Positions 8,645-17,862 of a stretch of DNA of 64,000 nucleotides are shown one piece after another. Made by a program: the position numbers and the translations under genes. The stretch comes from Pseudomonadales bacterium (lineage in GTDB: Bacteria > Pseudomonadota > Gammaproteobacteria > Pseudomonadales > UBA7239): positions 1-64,000 of the forward strand of contig JANQLY010000005.1 of assembly GCA_028280345.1 (NCBI GenBank). The letters run 5' to 3'. The stretch's first letter is position 1; every line of letters starts with the position of its first letter. The notes under the pieces are model-generated. The model searched no databases. It was given only the letters and a program-made list of their open reading frames with translations, and was not told the origin of the DNA.

Positions 8645-10606
8645 TTACGCCGCTTGTTGTTTTTTACGGTTGCGTGCTTTAACAAACTGTAATGGTGAGC
8701 GCAGCTCCCAGCCCGCGCCTATCTTGACGTTTTTAATCAGCAGCGTGAGGTTGTCGATGGTTTTCGGTTTTAATGCGCGCACACGCAACTTGCCATGGCC
8801 ATAGCTCGATAGCTTGTTAAATTCACTGGGCATTTTGTCAAGGCTACGAATCTCTTTGATCTGCTCAAAGTAATTCACAAAATCATGGGGCAGGTTGTAT
8901 TCCTGAGGTACTTCCTTACCAAGAGTTGGCATAACGCCGGTTTGTACGCCGAGTAGTGTGGCGGTTTCTGTATCAGTCGGTTTGATGCCGTATTCGTTTT
9001 GTGCAAACTTGAATACCTCGGCATAGTATTCATCAAGGTGATTAAATAAAAATTCTGAATCTTCGGTGCGCCACTGTAATTTCAGAATACCTTTAAATTT
9101 CTTGTCGACTTTTTTCAGCAGGAAAGTTTTGATCTTGTGGTTGTAAGGATAAAGCTCGGCGTTAGCGAGAGCCGTCTGCAACAGCTTATCGACAAACTCC
9201 ATCGCACGTACACCGTGTTCCACCTGTATAAAGTACAGGTAGTATTTCAATACGCCGCACATATAAAAAAACTGAAATGCGAGAAACAGTTCGTGCATTT
9301 CGTGGTGTTCTTCTTCCGTAAAGGTGGATGAGGCAATTACATAGCCATCTTCATCGGTTTTGATCGCGTATTGTGCTTTATATGAGGGTTCATTCATCGG
9401 CGCGTTCGGCATCACCTGTACATCGTAAGCACTGGTAACGAGTTTGCGGTCAAAGAAGAACTGCAAATCTTCGCGATGGCTTTCGTAGGTTTGGCCGGGT
9501 AAGCCGATTAATAACTCAGAAGACAGATAGAGGTTTTCCTCTTTGAAGATATCAATCAGCTGCTCATACTTTTTATTTTTAATATTGTCGCGTTTAACTG
9601 CTTCAAGCGTATCCTTGTCTGTGGTTTGAATGGCAATAATACCGCTGGTTAACAAGCCGCCTTCGTTGAGAATTTTAATAATCTCGGCCACCTTGGGTGA
9701 AGCGTTTTTTGCATAGTTGCAATTAAACTCCTTTGGAAAACCATATTTCTGATAGGTCTCTACTGCTTTGCGTGCGATCGCAATGTCCCGTTCAAACGCG
9801 CCGAAGTTAGCATCGGCAATATGAATCGCCCGGGCACGTTTCTGGCCAATTAAATCAATCTCTTCCATCACGCGATCAAAGTCGAAATGGGAAATTTTTG
9901 ATAACGTCGCTGCACCCCAGTCACAGTAAGTACAGCCGTAGGGGCAGCCGCGATTGGTTTCGAGCACTACCGCTGGTGCGTCCTCAAAACACGTATGCTC
10001 GTAAAGGCCAGTAAGAAACGGTGAAGGAAACTGATCGAGGTCGCGGGTGCGGGTGCGGTCTGCGGTGCGGTGCAGCCCACCGTTTTCGCGGAACGTAATG
10101 CCTTCGATAGCAGAAAAGTCCACATGCAAATTCTTATTACCGCCATCGGCATTGTTGTTGGCGATGGTTTCAAGAATTTCGCCAAGGGTAATTTCCCCCT
10201 CAGCGCGTGCGGCAATATCCACGTAAGGGTAGTCGGCAAAAAACTGCTCGGCTTCGCCATGGAAGGTTGGAATATGCGGGCCACCGACGAGAATCAGGGA
10301 GTCAGGTGAGGTCTCCTTGACCTGTTTGGCAATGCGCATATTGTCGTCAAAGTTCCAGGCGTAGCAGGAAAACAGCCAGACTCCAGGTGGTTCACTCACA
10401 GCCTTGTCAGTGTAATAACTCCAGTCCGGCTCGTAGCGTTGCACAAAGTCGTCGAGTTCAAAATAATCGTTGAGTTTGCCGTTGGCATGTACTTTGAAAT
10501 AGGCCACAAGGCAGCCCATGGGCAGGGCCGAGCCATCGGCGAGAAAACCATCATCACCGCGACGGGAGAGTAAAACCGGATATATTGTTATTTTGTCAGT
10601 TGTCAT
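8645..10606 (-). CDS. B12-binding-type radical SAM protein
   Basis: A 653-residue protein. An N-terminal B12-binding-like Rossmann domain (GVWLFSCYAWNF, ILVGGPHIP, ARAEGE) is followed by a radical SAM core with cluster cysteines in GCPYGCTYCDWG (C221, C225, C228). A long C-terminal helical extension ends KKQQAA. The cobalamin His motif DxHxxG is not evident. Family members carry out methylations and other radical rearrangements. I chose the ATG at 10606 with GAGAAAC before it; the ATG at 10636 lacks a ribosome site. It is divergent from three more radical SAM genes. Confidence 0.85.
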   Translation of the reverse strand: MTTDKITIYPVLLSRRGDDGFLADGSALPMGCLVAYFKVHANGKLNDYFELDDFVQRYEPDWSYYTDKAVSEPPGVWLFSCYAWNFDDNMRIAKQVKETSPDSLILVGGPHIPTFHGEAEQFFADYPYVDIAARAEGEITLGEILETIANNNADGGNKNLHVDFSAIEGITFRENGGLHRTADRTRTRDLDQFPSPFLTGLYEHTCFEDAPAVVLETNRGCPYGCTYCDWGAATLSKISHFDFDRVMEEIDLIGQKRARAIHIADANFGAFERDIAIARKAVETYQKYGFPKEFNCNYAKNASPKVAEIIKILNEGGLLTSGIIAIQTTDKDTLEAVKRDNIKNKKYEQLIDIFKEENLYLSSELLIGLPGQTYESHREDLQFFFDRKLVTSAYDVQVMPNAPMNEPSYKAQYAIKTDEDGYVIASSTFTEEEHHEMHELFLAFQFFYMCGVLKYYLYFIQVEHGVRAMEFVDKLLQTALANAELYPYNHKIKTFLLKKVDKKFKGILKLQWRTEDSEFLFNHLDEYYAEVFKFAQNEYGIKPTDTETATLLGVQTGVMPTLGKEVPQEYNLPHDFVNYFEQIKEIRSLDKMPSEFNKLSSYGHGKLRVRALKPKTIDNLTLLIKNVKIGAGWELRSPLQFVKARNRKKQQAA

Positions 10607-11000
10607 GTTTCTCGGTGAGCTTTGGAAATAGTACATGTAGCGTGCACTATTTCACTTAATAATATAATCGCTATCTTAGTGTGATTGCGCGATTCTGGCC
10701 ATGCCTCTCGGGAGTCTAATTTCACCGCAGGGCGCAGTCAAATGATAACAACAGCTAAAGACCTGCCAGCTTTTGCGGGTATTAGAGGGCTGGAAAAGTA
10801 CCACTCGGGATTAATTATCACCGTATCTGGTTGTTTTAACTGCCAGATATGGTATTTTCAGTATTTGACACAACAAAAAGTGGCAGGTAAATCCTTTCTG
10901 TCACCAAAACAAATATAGAGGTAAAAAGAGGCAGGTGCCTGGGTGTAGTGCGATGCCTCGAGAGATTGATGAAAAAAACATTTGAGGTTAACAGGTAATC
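10607..11000. other. Divergent intergenic region of the radical SAM genes
   Basis: Nearly 400 bases without a convincing gene. A TTGACA at 10865-10870 with TAAATC 17 bases on could be a weak promoter for the plus-strand radical SAM operon. A small CCAGC/GCTGG inverted repeat lies near 10766-10795. A 77-codon open frame at 10685 has neither a ribosome site nor recognisable features. Confidence 0.4.
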
Positions 11001-12491
11001 ATGGCCAGAGTTGCGCTAGTTAAACTATTCACGGGTTTGAACCTGGCTCCGGCACAGCTTTCCGGTGAATTGCAACGTGCGGGTCACGATTCCCGCATTG
11101 TCTATTTCAAGGATCACAAAATTGTTCCGTTTGATGAAAAAGACAACTATGCAATCACGGACTACCCGGGCATCTTCCTTGCGGCGGATGGTTCAAAAAA
11201 AGTCTGGAATTGTTACAACCCGTTTAACGATAAAGAAAACAATCTGCTGATCGACTATCTCAAGGATTATAATCCGGATGCGATTGGCCTAAGTGTCATT
11301 TCTGGCACAATCCGCGAAGCGTCTTATATTACGAACTTACTCAAACAACATTTTGATGTGCCGTTTATTTGGGGTGGCCCTGGGCCGACGCTGGAGCCGG
11401 ACCGTTGTATCGAACTCACCGACCTTATCTGTATTAATGAAGGCGAAGAAGTTATTGTCGAACTTGCAAACAGGCTTGATGCTGGTGATGACGTCACTAC
11501 GATTGATGGTACCTGGGCAAGAGCGGCGAATGGTGAGGTGATTAAAAATCCGAAACGTCCGCTGATGAAGCTCGATGATATTGCAATTCCCGACTGGAAC
11601 CTGGATAACTACGCGCACATCAATGCGTTTAAAGGTCTGCGCACAGGCTTGTATCCGAACAACCTCGGTCAGGAATATCCGATAATGACACAGCGCGGTT
11701 GTCCGTTTTCCTGCTCGTTTTGTATTGAAAGCCGCTATCAGGAATTGTTTGGCAAGCACGATTCACTGCGCCGCCGTAATATTGATGTGGTACTTGAAGA
11801 ATTGCACTGGGCGAAAAACAATCTCGATATTGTTTCGATTCTGTTCTATGACGATGTATTCACGGTAAACCCGCGTTGGTTGAAAGAGTTCCTGCCACGT
11901 TATAAACAGGAAATTGGTTTGCCTTTCTGGTGTTATACCTATCCGACTACCCACAACCCGGACATGCTGCGTATGTTAAAAGACGCCGGCATGATGAGTG
12001 TCACGATGGGGGTACAAAGTGGTAGTGAACGTATTCTCAAGGAACACTTTAACCGCCCGACAGCGATGAAGCGTGTAGTTGAAGCAGCACAGGAAATTGT
12101 CGACCTCGGAACCGACGTTAAAGGCTTCTTCGATTTGATTACCAAGGTGCCGTTTGAAACCGAAGATGATCTCAAGGCAACATTTAACCTTATGCTGGAT
12201 TTGCCGAAGGAATTTAAAACCGTTGGCTTTGGCGAGATGACAAGCTTCCCGGACTATGGCTTTACCAAGGATGTAGAAAGTAGCCCTGAGTTGATTGCGC
12301 AGCACAATAAAGAAGTCACAGAAGAAATGTATGACTATTATCACAAGTTGTACCTGCTGACGCGTGGGCCTATGCCGAAAGAAGAAATTCGAGCGATTGG
12401 TGATGATCCGAAGTACAAAACCAATCCTGCACTACTTGATTCATTATTATCCGATGAAAAATATATGTCGTTTACCGGCATTTCTTTCTAG
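11001..12491 (+). CDS. B12-binding-type radical SAM protein
   Basis: A 496-residue protein. The N-terminal B12-binding-like domain includes IGLSVISGTIREASYI, WGGPGPTLEPD and CINEGEE. The radical SAM cluster binds through GCPFSCSFCIES (C234, C238, C241). Later motifs YDDVFTVNPRWL and TMGVQSGSERIL are typical of the SAM barrel. It is strongly similar in layout to the next gene, so the two are paralogs. The downstream gene starts 13 bases after the stop. Substrate is unknown. Start has a weak AGGTTAACAGG leader. Confidence 0.87.
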   Translation: MARVALVKLFTGLNLAPAQLSGELQRAGHDSRIVYFKDHKIVPFDEKDNYAITDYPGIFLAADGSKKVWNCYNPFNDKENNLLIDYLKDYNPDAIGLSVISGTIREASYITNLLKQHFDVPFIWGGPGPTLEPDRCIELTDLICINEGEEVIVELANRLDAGDDVTTIDGTWARAANGEVIKNPKRPLMKLDDIAIPDWNLDNYAHINAFKGLRTGLYPNNLGQEYPIMTQRGCPFSCSFCIESRYQELFGKHDSLRRRNIDVVLEELHWAKNNLDIVSILFYDDVFTVNPRWLKEFLPRYKQEIGLPFWCYTYPTTHNPDMLRMLKDAGMMSVTMGVQSGSERILKEHFNRPTAMKRVVEAAQEIVDLGTDVKGFFDLITKVPFETEDDLKATFNLMLDLPKEFKTVGFGEMTSFPDYGFTKDVESSPELIAQHNKEVTEEMYDYYHKLYLLTRGPMPKEEIRAIGDDPKYKTNPALLDSLLSDEKYMSFTGISF

Positions 12492-12503
12492 GCAGGTGCC
12501 GAG

Positions 12504-14060
12504 ATGGCTAAAATTGCCTTTATAAAACTGTTTTACGGTATGACGATAACCGGTGCACAGCTGGCCGGTGAACTGTTGGCCCATGGCCATAAGCCGAAAG
12601 TGATTTATTTCAAGCGCCAGGAAGTGGTCAAGGCGAAAGAAGCCAATAGCGAGGAATATCAGTTTGGTGATGTGCCGATGCAGAGCTATATGGTGAGCAA
12701 AACCGGTTCTGAACTGATTGAGACTTCAATTTGGAAAAAAACCAAACCGCAGGAATTAAAACACCTTGCGACGATGATTCGTGAATTTGAAGCGGATGCG
12801 ATTGGTATTACTACGTTGAGCCTGGGCATGACGCTGGCGGCGGAAGTCACAGAATATTTGCGCGAGCAGTTTGACCTTCCCATTGTGTGGGGTGGCACAG
12901 GCCCAACTATAGAGCCGGACAGGTCTATAGAGCATGCAGATCTTGTGTGTGTTGGTGAGGGTGAAGAGGTGCTGATCGAGATTTGTGAAAAGCTTGATCG
13001 CAACGAAAGCCTTGAAGATATTCCCGGTACCTGGTTCCGTCATCAAGACGGTTCGGTACAAAAAAATCCCAAACGTCCAGTTTCCGATCTGGACAAAATC
13101 GCAGTGCCGAATTGGGATGCGGAACACTATGCATTTATTAACGGGCCGCGCTTTGAGCGCACTTTTATGCCGGATCAGGAATCCATTGATAAGTCCTATC
13201 AAATTATGACGCAGCGTGGCTGTCCATTTTCCTGTTCGTTCTGTGTAGAAAGCTTTTATCAGAATGAGTTTGGCAAGAAAGATTCGCTGCGCCGTATGTC
13301 TCCGCAGAAGGCGATTGCTGAATTGCGTGTTGCGAAGGAAAAGTTTGGTTATAAAACCGTTACGTTTATGGATGATGTATTTACGGTTAATCCACGCTGG
13401 CTTAGGGAATTTCTGCCGATCTACAAAGCAGAGATTGGCTTGCCGTTTTTCTGTTATACCTATCCGACCACGCACACACCGGAAGTGCTCGCCATGCTTG
13501 AGGATGCTGGCTGTCATGCGATTACCATGGGGGTGCAGTCCGGAAGTGATCGTATTCTCACAGAGATTTATACACGCCCAACAAAAGTAGGGCGTGTAGT
13601 GGAAGCTGCCCAGGAAATATCAGCATCCGGTATTCCCGCAGCAACCTTTGACGTGATTCCCCAAACCGAGTTTGATACCGAGGCGGACTTGCAGGAAACC
13701 CTTGAAGTAATGCTGCAGATTCCCAAGGAAATTGATAATACGTTCTATAACAAGATGGCATATTTTCCGAATTATCCGATTCAGGATAAGTTTAAGGATG
13801 ATAATCTGCTATCTACCTCTGAAAAGCTTAGCGAGGACGTTTATCTTTACTACTTTAAGCTCTACGATCTCACCCGCACGGATATGCCGGTGGAAAAGAT
13901 TCGTGAAATGGCGGCAGATCCGAAGTATCGGGCAGACCATAACCTGCTCAACCCCTATCTTAATGATGCGGATTATCTTAAGCCAAACTATGGCAATCTG
14001 GTGGATCTCGGTATTATGCGCCGTGAAGAGCAACAACAGAAGAAAACCAATATCAGCTAA
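12504..14060 (+). CDS. B12-binding-type radical SAM protein, paralog of the preceding gene
   Basis: A 518-residue protein with a B12-binding-like N-terminal domain (IGITTLSLGMTLAAE, WGGTGPTIEPDRS, VGEGEE) and radical SAM cysteines in GCPFSCSFCVES (C240, C244, C247). Motifs MDDVFTVNPRWL, CYTYPTTHTPEV and TMGVQSGSDRIL are shared almost word for word with the preceding protein. The pair therefore arose by tandem duplication, and each probably acts on related substrates or successive positions. The third operon gene follows after 21 bases. Confidence 0.87.
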   Translation: MAKIAFIKLFYGMTITGAQLAGELLAHGHKPKVIYFKRQEVVKAKEANSEEYQFGDVPMQSYMVSKTGSELIETSIWKKTKPQELKHLATMIREFEADAIGITTLSLGMTLAAEVTEYLREQFDLPIVWGGTGPTIEPDRSIEHADLVCVGEGEEVLIEICEKLDRNESLEDIPGTWFRHQDGSVQKNPKRPVSDLDKIAVPNWDAEHYAFINGPRFERTFMPDQESIDKSYQIMTQRGCPFSCSFCVESFYQNEFGKKDSLRRMSPQKAIAELRVAKEKFGYKTVTFMDDVFTVNPRWLREFLPIYKAEIGLPFFCYTYPTTHTPEVLAMLEDAGCHAITMGVQSGSDRILTEIYTRPTKVGRVVEAAQEISASGIPAATFDVIPQTEFDTEADLQETLEVMLQIPKEIDNTFYNKMAYFPNYPIQDKFKDDNLLSTSEKLSEDVYLYYFKLYDLTRTDMPVEKIREMAADPKYRADHNLLNPYLNDADYLKPNYGNLVDLGIMRREEQQQKKTNIS

Positions 14061-14081
14061 TTCTCCGGTTATCGATTTAAC

Positions 14082-14954
14082 ATGAAAGTTATCCCGCGTG
14101 TCGAAAATCAGCAACTGAAACTGCTGGCGTTTGAACGCAAGTACTCGGATATGTTCTGGCTGTCGGGCCCTGAATATTACAATTTGTGTGACTTCCGTTG
14201 TGTGTACTGTATTACGGAAAGTCAGGGCAAAGGCACAGCGATGTTTAAAACCGACGAGATTGCCGATATTTTTCGTGCCGAATTACCTTATATTTCCGGC
14301 CCAAAAGAACATACCCTGTTTGTATTAAACCCGGCATCGGATCCCTATATTCCACTTGAAGAAGAAATGCAGCTGACACGCAAGCTGATTGAAGTGTTGC
14401 ATGAAGAAGATCTCAAGTTTACTTTTTGTACGAAAGGCACGCTCGTTAAGCGCGATGCCGAGCTACTTGCAGCTTGTGGTGAGAAGGCCAAGGCAATTAT
14501 TTCGCTGTCAACGACCGACGAAGAGAAGGTGAAACAGATTGATGGCAAATCACCGAGTGCACAGGAACGCATAGAAACAATTCACTATCTCCACGAAAAA
14601 GGTGTCAATGTCTGTCTGAGTATCGCACCGTGGATTCCGGAAGTGTCGGATACGGAAAATCTGCTCAACAGTATTCCGGAAGAGGTATTTACCTATGTGC
14701 AGCCTCTTGATATGGGTGATGCATTTGAAGAGACTTTCGACAATCGACGTAAGCAATTCAGTGCTCGTTCTGTATTCGGTAAAAAATATACGGTGAGCGA
14801 AGCGAACCGTATTTACGTTGCTGAATGTAATCGTATTGGCAATATCCGCTCGAATATGGAATGGCGCTATCCGATTACTGCTGACTACGAAGATGCGCAG
14901 CACAAATATATTCAGATATTAAAACCGGGCAAGCATAGCCCGGAAGAATTCTAA
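14082..14954 (+). CDS. Radical SAM protein without B12 domain
   Basis: A 290-residue radical SAM enzyme with cluster motif CDFRCVYCITES (C36, C40, C43), then LFVLNPASDPYIPLEEE and a strand AIISLSTTDEEKVKQIDG. It lacks the B12-binding domain of its neighbours. It resembles small SPL/DNA photolyase-like or activase-type radical SAM proteins only in layout. It ends the plus-strand operon and its stop lies 6 bases from the end of the convergent sulfotransferase gene. Confidence 0.83.
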   Translation: MKVIPRVENQQLKLLAFERKYSDMFWLSGPEYYNLCDFRCVYCITESQGKGTAMFKTDEIADIFRAELPYISGPKEHTLFVLNPASDPYIPLEEEMQLTRKLIEVLHEEDLKFTFCTKGTLVKRDAELLAACGEKAKAIISLSTTDEEKVKQIDGKSPSAQERIETIHYLHEKGVNVCLSIAPWIPEVSDTENLLNSIPEEVFTYVQPLDMGDAFEETFDNRRKQFSARSVFGKKYTVSEANRIYVAECNRIGNIRSNMEWRYPITADYEDAQHKYIQILKPGKHSPEEF

Positions 14955-14960
14955 AAGCCC

Positions 14961-15833
14961 TTAGCGGGCAAAGAAGCCCTTAACAGAATCCATAAATGAA
15001 TCGCGCTTGTAGCCGTATTCGCTGAAATACGGCTCGCATTGATCAATAACAATCTCGATCTCGCGCTTGCTAAGCTTCTTCTTGTATTTGTTTTTCTCTT
15101 TATGGGTTTTGCCACTTAAAGAGGGAAGCACCTGCCAGTCTTCATCGACAAACTCCAGTACCTGTCTTACATAAGGATCTGGATCGGCGCACATATCTTC
15201 ATAGCAAATCTCGAGTAACAGTTCTGGCTTAAAGGCTTTGAACTGCTTTAATAGCATCATGCTTTCAGTCCAGTAGTTGATTGCTCCGCGCAATGAATGC
15301 TTTGGCATCACCTTGCCTTCAAGCAGGCTGGTGACAACATTAAGTGGGTTGCGGTAAATATGAATAAACCTGGCTTCCGGATAAATGGCGTTAATCAAAA
15401 ACATGCCGTAAACATTTTGCGGTGTTTTGTCATACAGTCGTGCATCCGGTTTGCCAAGATTGCGCAAATAGTCATGGCCATAGCGGTAAGACAAATGCTC
15501 CCGGGACTGTGCAAAGTCCATAATCAAGGAAAAGCCAAACTGTTCTATGCCGTCGAGTTCACGATGTTCCTTGAATAGTTTGGTGCGGTAGTAATTGTTA
15601 AAGCGCGGTGAGGCAAAGGGATCGGCCCAGCGAAAGAAGTGGGTTTCTTCCGGGCATTCCAGTCGCGGGTGATCACGTAATAAATCTCGCAGCAAGGTAG
15701 TGCCGGAGCGCACACAGCCGAGAATAAAAAACGGCGTGTTTTCTTTTGAGTATTTCGGAACGTCGTAGTCAAAGGAGTCGAGTAGTAATTGATCTCTTTC
15801 TCGTTGTTCTTCCGGGGTTAGTTTTTTAGCCAT
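14961..15833 (-). CDS. Sulfotransferase family protein
   Basis: A 290-residue PAPS-dependent sulfotransferase by motif. The 5'-phosphosulfate loop reads FILGCVRSGTTLLRDLL (about 32-48) and the 3'-phosphate region reads FIHIYRNPLNVVTSLL. An ETHFF segment lies at the usual acceptor-side position. The protein has no signal peptide and a very basic C-terminus. It is the last gene of the seven-gene minus-strand operon, 17 bases after the FAD oxidase. The acceptor is unknown; a small molecule made by the neighbouring enzymes is an inference. Confidence 0.86.
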   Translation of the reverse strand: MAKKLTPEEQRERDQLLLDSFDYDVPKYSKENTPFFILGCVRSGTTLLRDLLRDHPRLECPEETHFFRWADPFASPRFNNYYRTKLFKEHRELDGIEQFGFSLIMDFAQSREHLSYRYGHDYLRNLGKPDARLYDKTPQNVYGMFLINAIYPEARFIHIYRNPLNVVTSLLEGKVMPKHSLRGAINYWTESMMLLKQFKAFKPELLLEICYEDMCADPDPYVRQVLEFVDEDWQVLPSLSGKTHKEKNKYKKKLSKREIEIVIDQCEPYFSEYGYKRDSFMDSVKGFFAR

Positions 15834-15850
15834 ACTATCGAGAACTTCTT

Positions 15851-17224
15851 CTAAACATCATCAAATATTTTACCGGGGTTCATAATGTGATTCGGGTCAA
15901 AAATAGCCTTGATCTGGCGAAACAGTGCGATTTCCTCTTCGCTGCGATTTATGCCGAGAAATGGTTTTTTTGTCAGTCCCACACCATGTTCCGCTGAGAT
16001 ACTGCCATCATATTCCGCCACAAGCAAGTAGATCGCCTGTTCAAGAGTTGCTTTTTGTTGTTCGCCGGAAAGTGTGTCGTTGAGCAGATTAACATGCAGG
16101 TTGCCATCGCCGAGATGACCAAACAGGACAAGCTCCCAGTCAGGATACTGTTGAGAGAGCAGGGCGTTCAACCGCTGATAAAACTCATCGAGTCGTGAGG
16201 GCCTGACCGAGATATCGAGTTTCAGCGGTTGATGCGGCGCAATGGCTTCGGAAATATTTTCCCGATAGCGCCACAATTCAGAGGCTTGTTGCAAACTGTT
16301 AGCGACAATGGCATTAACTGGTTGGGTTGCGCTGATCAGTGGCGCAAGTTGTTCAGGAGTACGGCTGTTACATTCGAGTAGTAAAAAGTAACGGTCTTGT
16401 TCGCCGATGATAAAAGGTTCACGTAGCCTGGCATGTTTGCTTACATAGCTAAAAGCACGGCGGCTGAAACATTCAAGCGCAAGCACATCAAAATGCTGCT
16501 GCGCCTGTTGGGCAAAGGCCAGAGCCTGAGAAAAACCTTCAAAACTGAATAACGCTACTGTGCTTTGTGGAGGAGAAGTTAATTGCAAGGTGACTTCGTA
16601 GATAATGCCGAGTGTGCCTTCGGAACCAATAAACAGTTGTTGCAAATCATAGCCGGTATTATTTTTTTTCAGCAGCTTGTTGAAATGCAATAGTTCACCG
16701 TTGCCGCAAATCACATTCAAGCCAAGCACCCAGTGGCGAAACATGCCATAGCGAATCACACGGTTACCGCCAGCATTGGTAGCAACATTGCCACCAATCT
16801 GACTTGAGCCACTGGAAGCAAAATCCACCGGGAAAAATAAATTGTGCTGTTGCGCAAGCTCGTGCAACTGTGCGGTGACAACACCGGCTTCACAGCGGAC
16901 CATGCGGTCTACTGTATCAACTTCAAGGATGCGATTCATTCTGTCGAGTGCCACAACCACTTCACCTCGTGTAGCGCAGGCACCGCCACTCAGGCCAGTT
17001 CTACCACCAGATGGAACCAGTGGAAAGCGATGTTGGTTAGCGCAACGAACAATGGTCTGAAGCTGTTCAATGTTGCGAGGCAAAGCAACCGCACTGGCAT
17101 TGCCGGGTAGTGCGGTGCGGTCATGACTATAGTGCGCTACATCGTTATCAGTCAGCAGGCTGTCGTCATCAAGGATGGATGCCAGAACAGAGTGAATCCG
17201 CGTAACATCAGGAGTTTTATTCAC
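15851..17224 (-). CDS. FAD-linked oxidase (GlcD / D-2-hydroxyacid dehydrogenase type)
   Basis: A VAO/PCMH-family flavoprotein that oxidises 2-hydroxyacids. The FAD-binding segment VPSGGRTGLSGGA and the GGNVATNAGGNRVIRYG motif are in the N-terminal half. The C-terminal FAD-oxidase domain has FGHLGDGNLHVN, SAEHGVG and DPNHIMNPGKIF. I chose the GTG at 17224, which overlaps the methyltransferase stop (GTGAATAA) and has AAGG upstream. An ATG at 17254 would extend 30 bases further into the upstream gene. Operon position suggests a role in the local pathway, but a housekeeping role is possible. Confidence 0.85.
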   Translation of the reverse strand: MNKTPDVTRIHSVLASILDDDSLLTDNDVAHYSHDRTALPGNASAVALPRNIEQLQTIVRCANQHRFPLVPSGGRTGLSGGACATRGEVVVALDRMNRILEVDTVDRMVRCEAGVVTAQLHELAQQHNLFFPVDFASSGSSQIGGNVATNAGGNRVIRYGMFRHWVLGLNVICGNGELLHFNKLLKKNNTGYDLQQLFIGSEGTLGIIYEVTLQLTSPPQSTVALFSFEGFSQALAFAQQAQQHFDVLALECFSRRAFSYVSKHARLREPFIIGEQDRYFLLLECNSRTPEQLAPLISATQPVNAIVANSLQQASELWRYRENISEAIAPHQPLKLDISVRPSRLDEFYQRLNALLSQQYPDWELVLFGHLGDGNLHVNLLNDTLSGEQQKATLEQAIYLLVAEYDGSISAEHGVGLTKKPFLGINRSEEEIALFRQIKAIFDPNHIMNPGKIFDDV

Positions 17225-17837
17225 CGGCCTTGTCTGCCGCAGCAACGACTTCACGCATTAGTTGCAAAGTTACTTTCTCAACAAAACGGCTTTGCTCCTT
17301 TGACCATTTTTCATAACGTGCGAGGTAATCATCAAGGTTGGGCACAGCTCCTTTGAAGCCAACACCAACTAGTGAATGGGGAAATACTTCGCGACCGTAG
17401 AAGCCGACATGGGAATGGTTAAACGGTTTGAGTAGTGAGCGAAATCCATCCGGAGTGAAGCGCCAGAAATCATTCGGCGTCGCATGAATAAAAAAATCAA
17501 GCACCGAACTCATAATCACAATACCATCGGGTTTGAGCACACGATGTACTTCATTAACAGCCTGGTGCGGATACTCAACGTGCTCAAGTGTGTCCATCAT
17601 AATAACGGTGCCAACGCTCTCGTCCGGCAGATCAATATCGTGCAGGTTGAGTACCTTGTCGACGCCGGGGCCATCGCGCATATCACACCCGATGTAATCC
17701 TTGCCCTGTAACAGTGGGCGTAAGTCGCAGTTCTCCGGCGCTTCTTCCACCTGATAAGCACCAAATTCATAGACTGGTTCGTTAATAGGTAGAGTCTCAA
17801 GCGCGAGGGTGACGTAGTTCCAGATGGGTTTGCGCAT
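17217..17837 (-). CDS. Class I SAM-dependent methyltransferase
   Basis: A 206-residue Rossmann methyltransferase. Motif I reads VYEFGAYQVEE, with the acidic ribose-binding residue after YIGCDMRDGPGV. Motif DTLEHVEYPHQAVNEVHRVL marks the Methyltransf_11 family. A late PNDFWRFTPDGFRSLL segment is often seen in envelope- or sugar-linked methyltransferases. It overlaps the FAD oxidase start by 8 bases, so translation is coupled. The substrate is not known. Confidence 0.84.
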   Translation of the reverse strand: MRKPIWNYVTLALETLPINEPVYEFGAYQVEEAPENCDLRPLLQGKDYIGCDMRDGPGVDKVLNLHDIDLPDESVGTVIMMDTLEHVEYPHQAVNEVHRVLKPDGIVIMSSVLDFFIHATPNDFWRFTPDGFRSLLKPFNHSHVGFYGREVFPHSLVGVGFKGAVPNLDDYLARYEKWSKEQSRFVEKVTLQLMREVVAAADKAGE

Positions 17838-17862
17838 GGTGTAAAAATAGTTGTAATAATCG

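Noticed and set aside
8645..8663. GCGTAAC at the stop of the 8645 radical SAM gene as a possible attC start
   Set aside because: No matching R' end and no attC-like inner arms follow, unlike the MAPEG site.
10685..10918. 77-codon open frame between the divergent radical SAM genes
   Set aside because: No ribosome site, no domain and no typical composition; spacer DNA is more likely.
10755..10945. Sequence like the cobalamin-riboswitch B12 box (AAAGACCTGCCAGC and a reverse-like GGCAGGTGCCTGG) near the radical SAM genes
   Set aside because: The rest of the riboswitch, such as the GCAACTGT-type core and GCCACTG, is absent. The match is too short.
12756..13517. Long antisense frames such as 12756-13517, 43434-44078 and 60170-60946
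   Set aside because: They are mirror frames of well-supported genes and have no recognisable domains.
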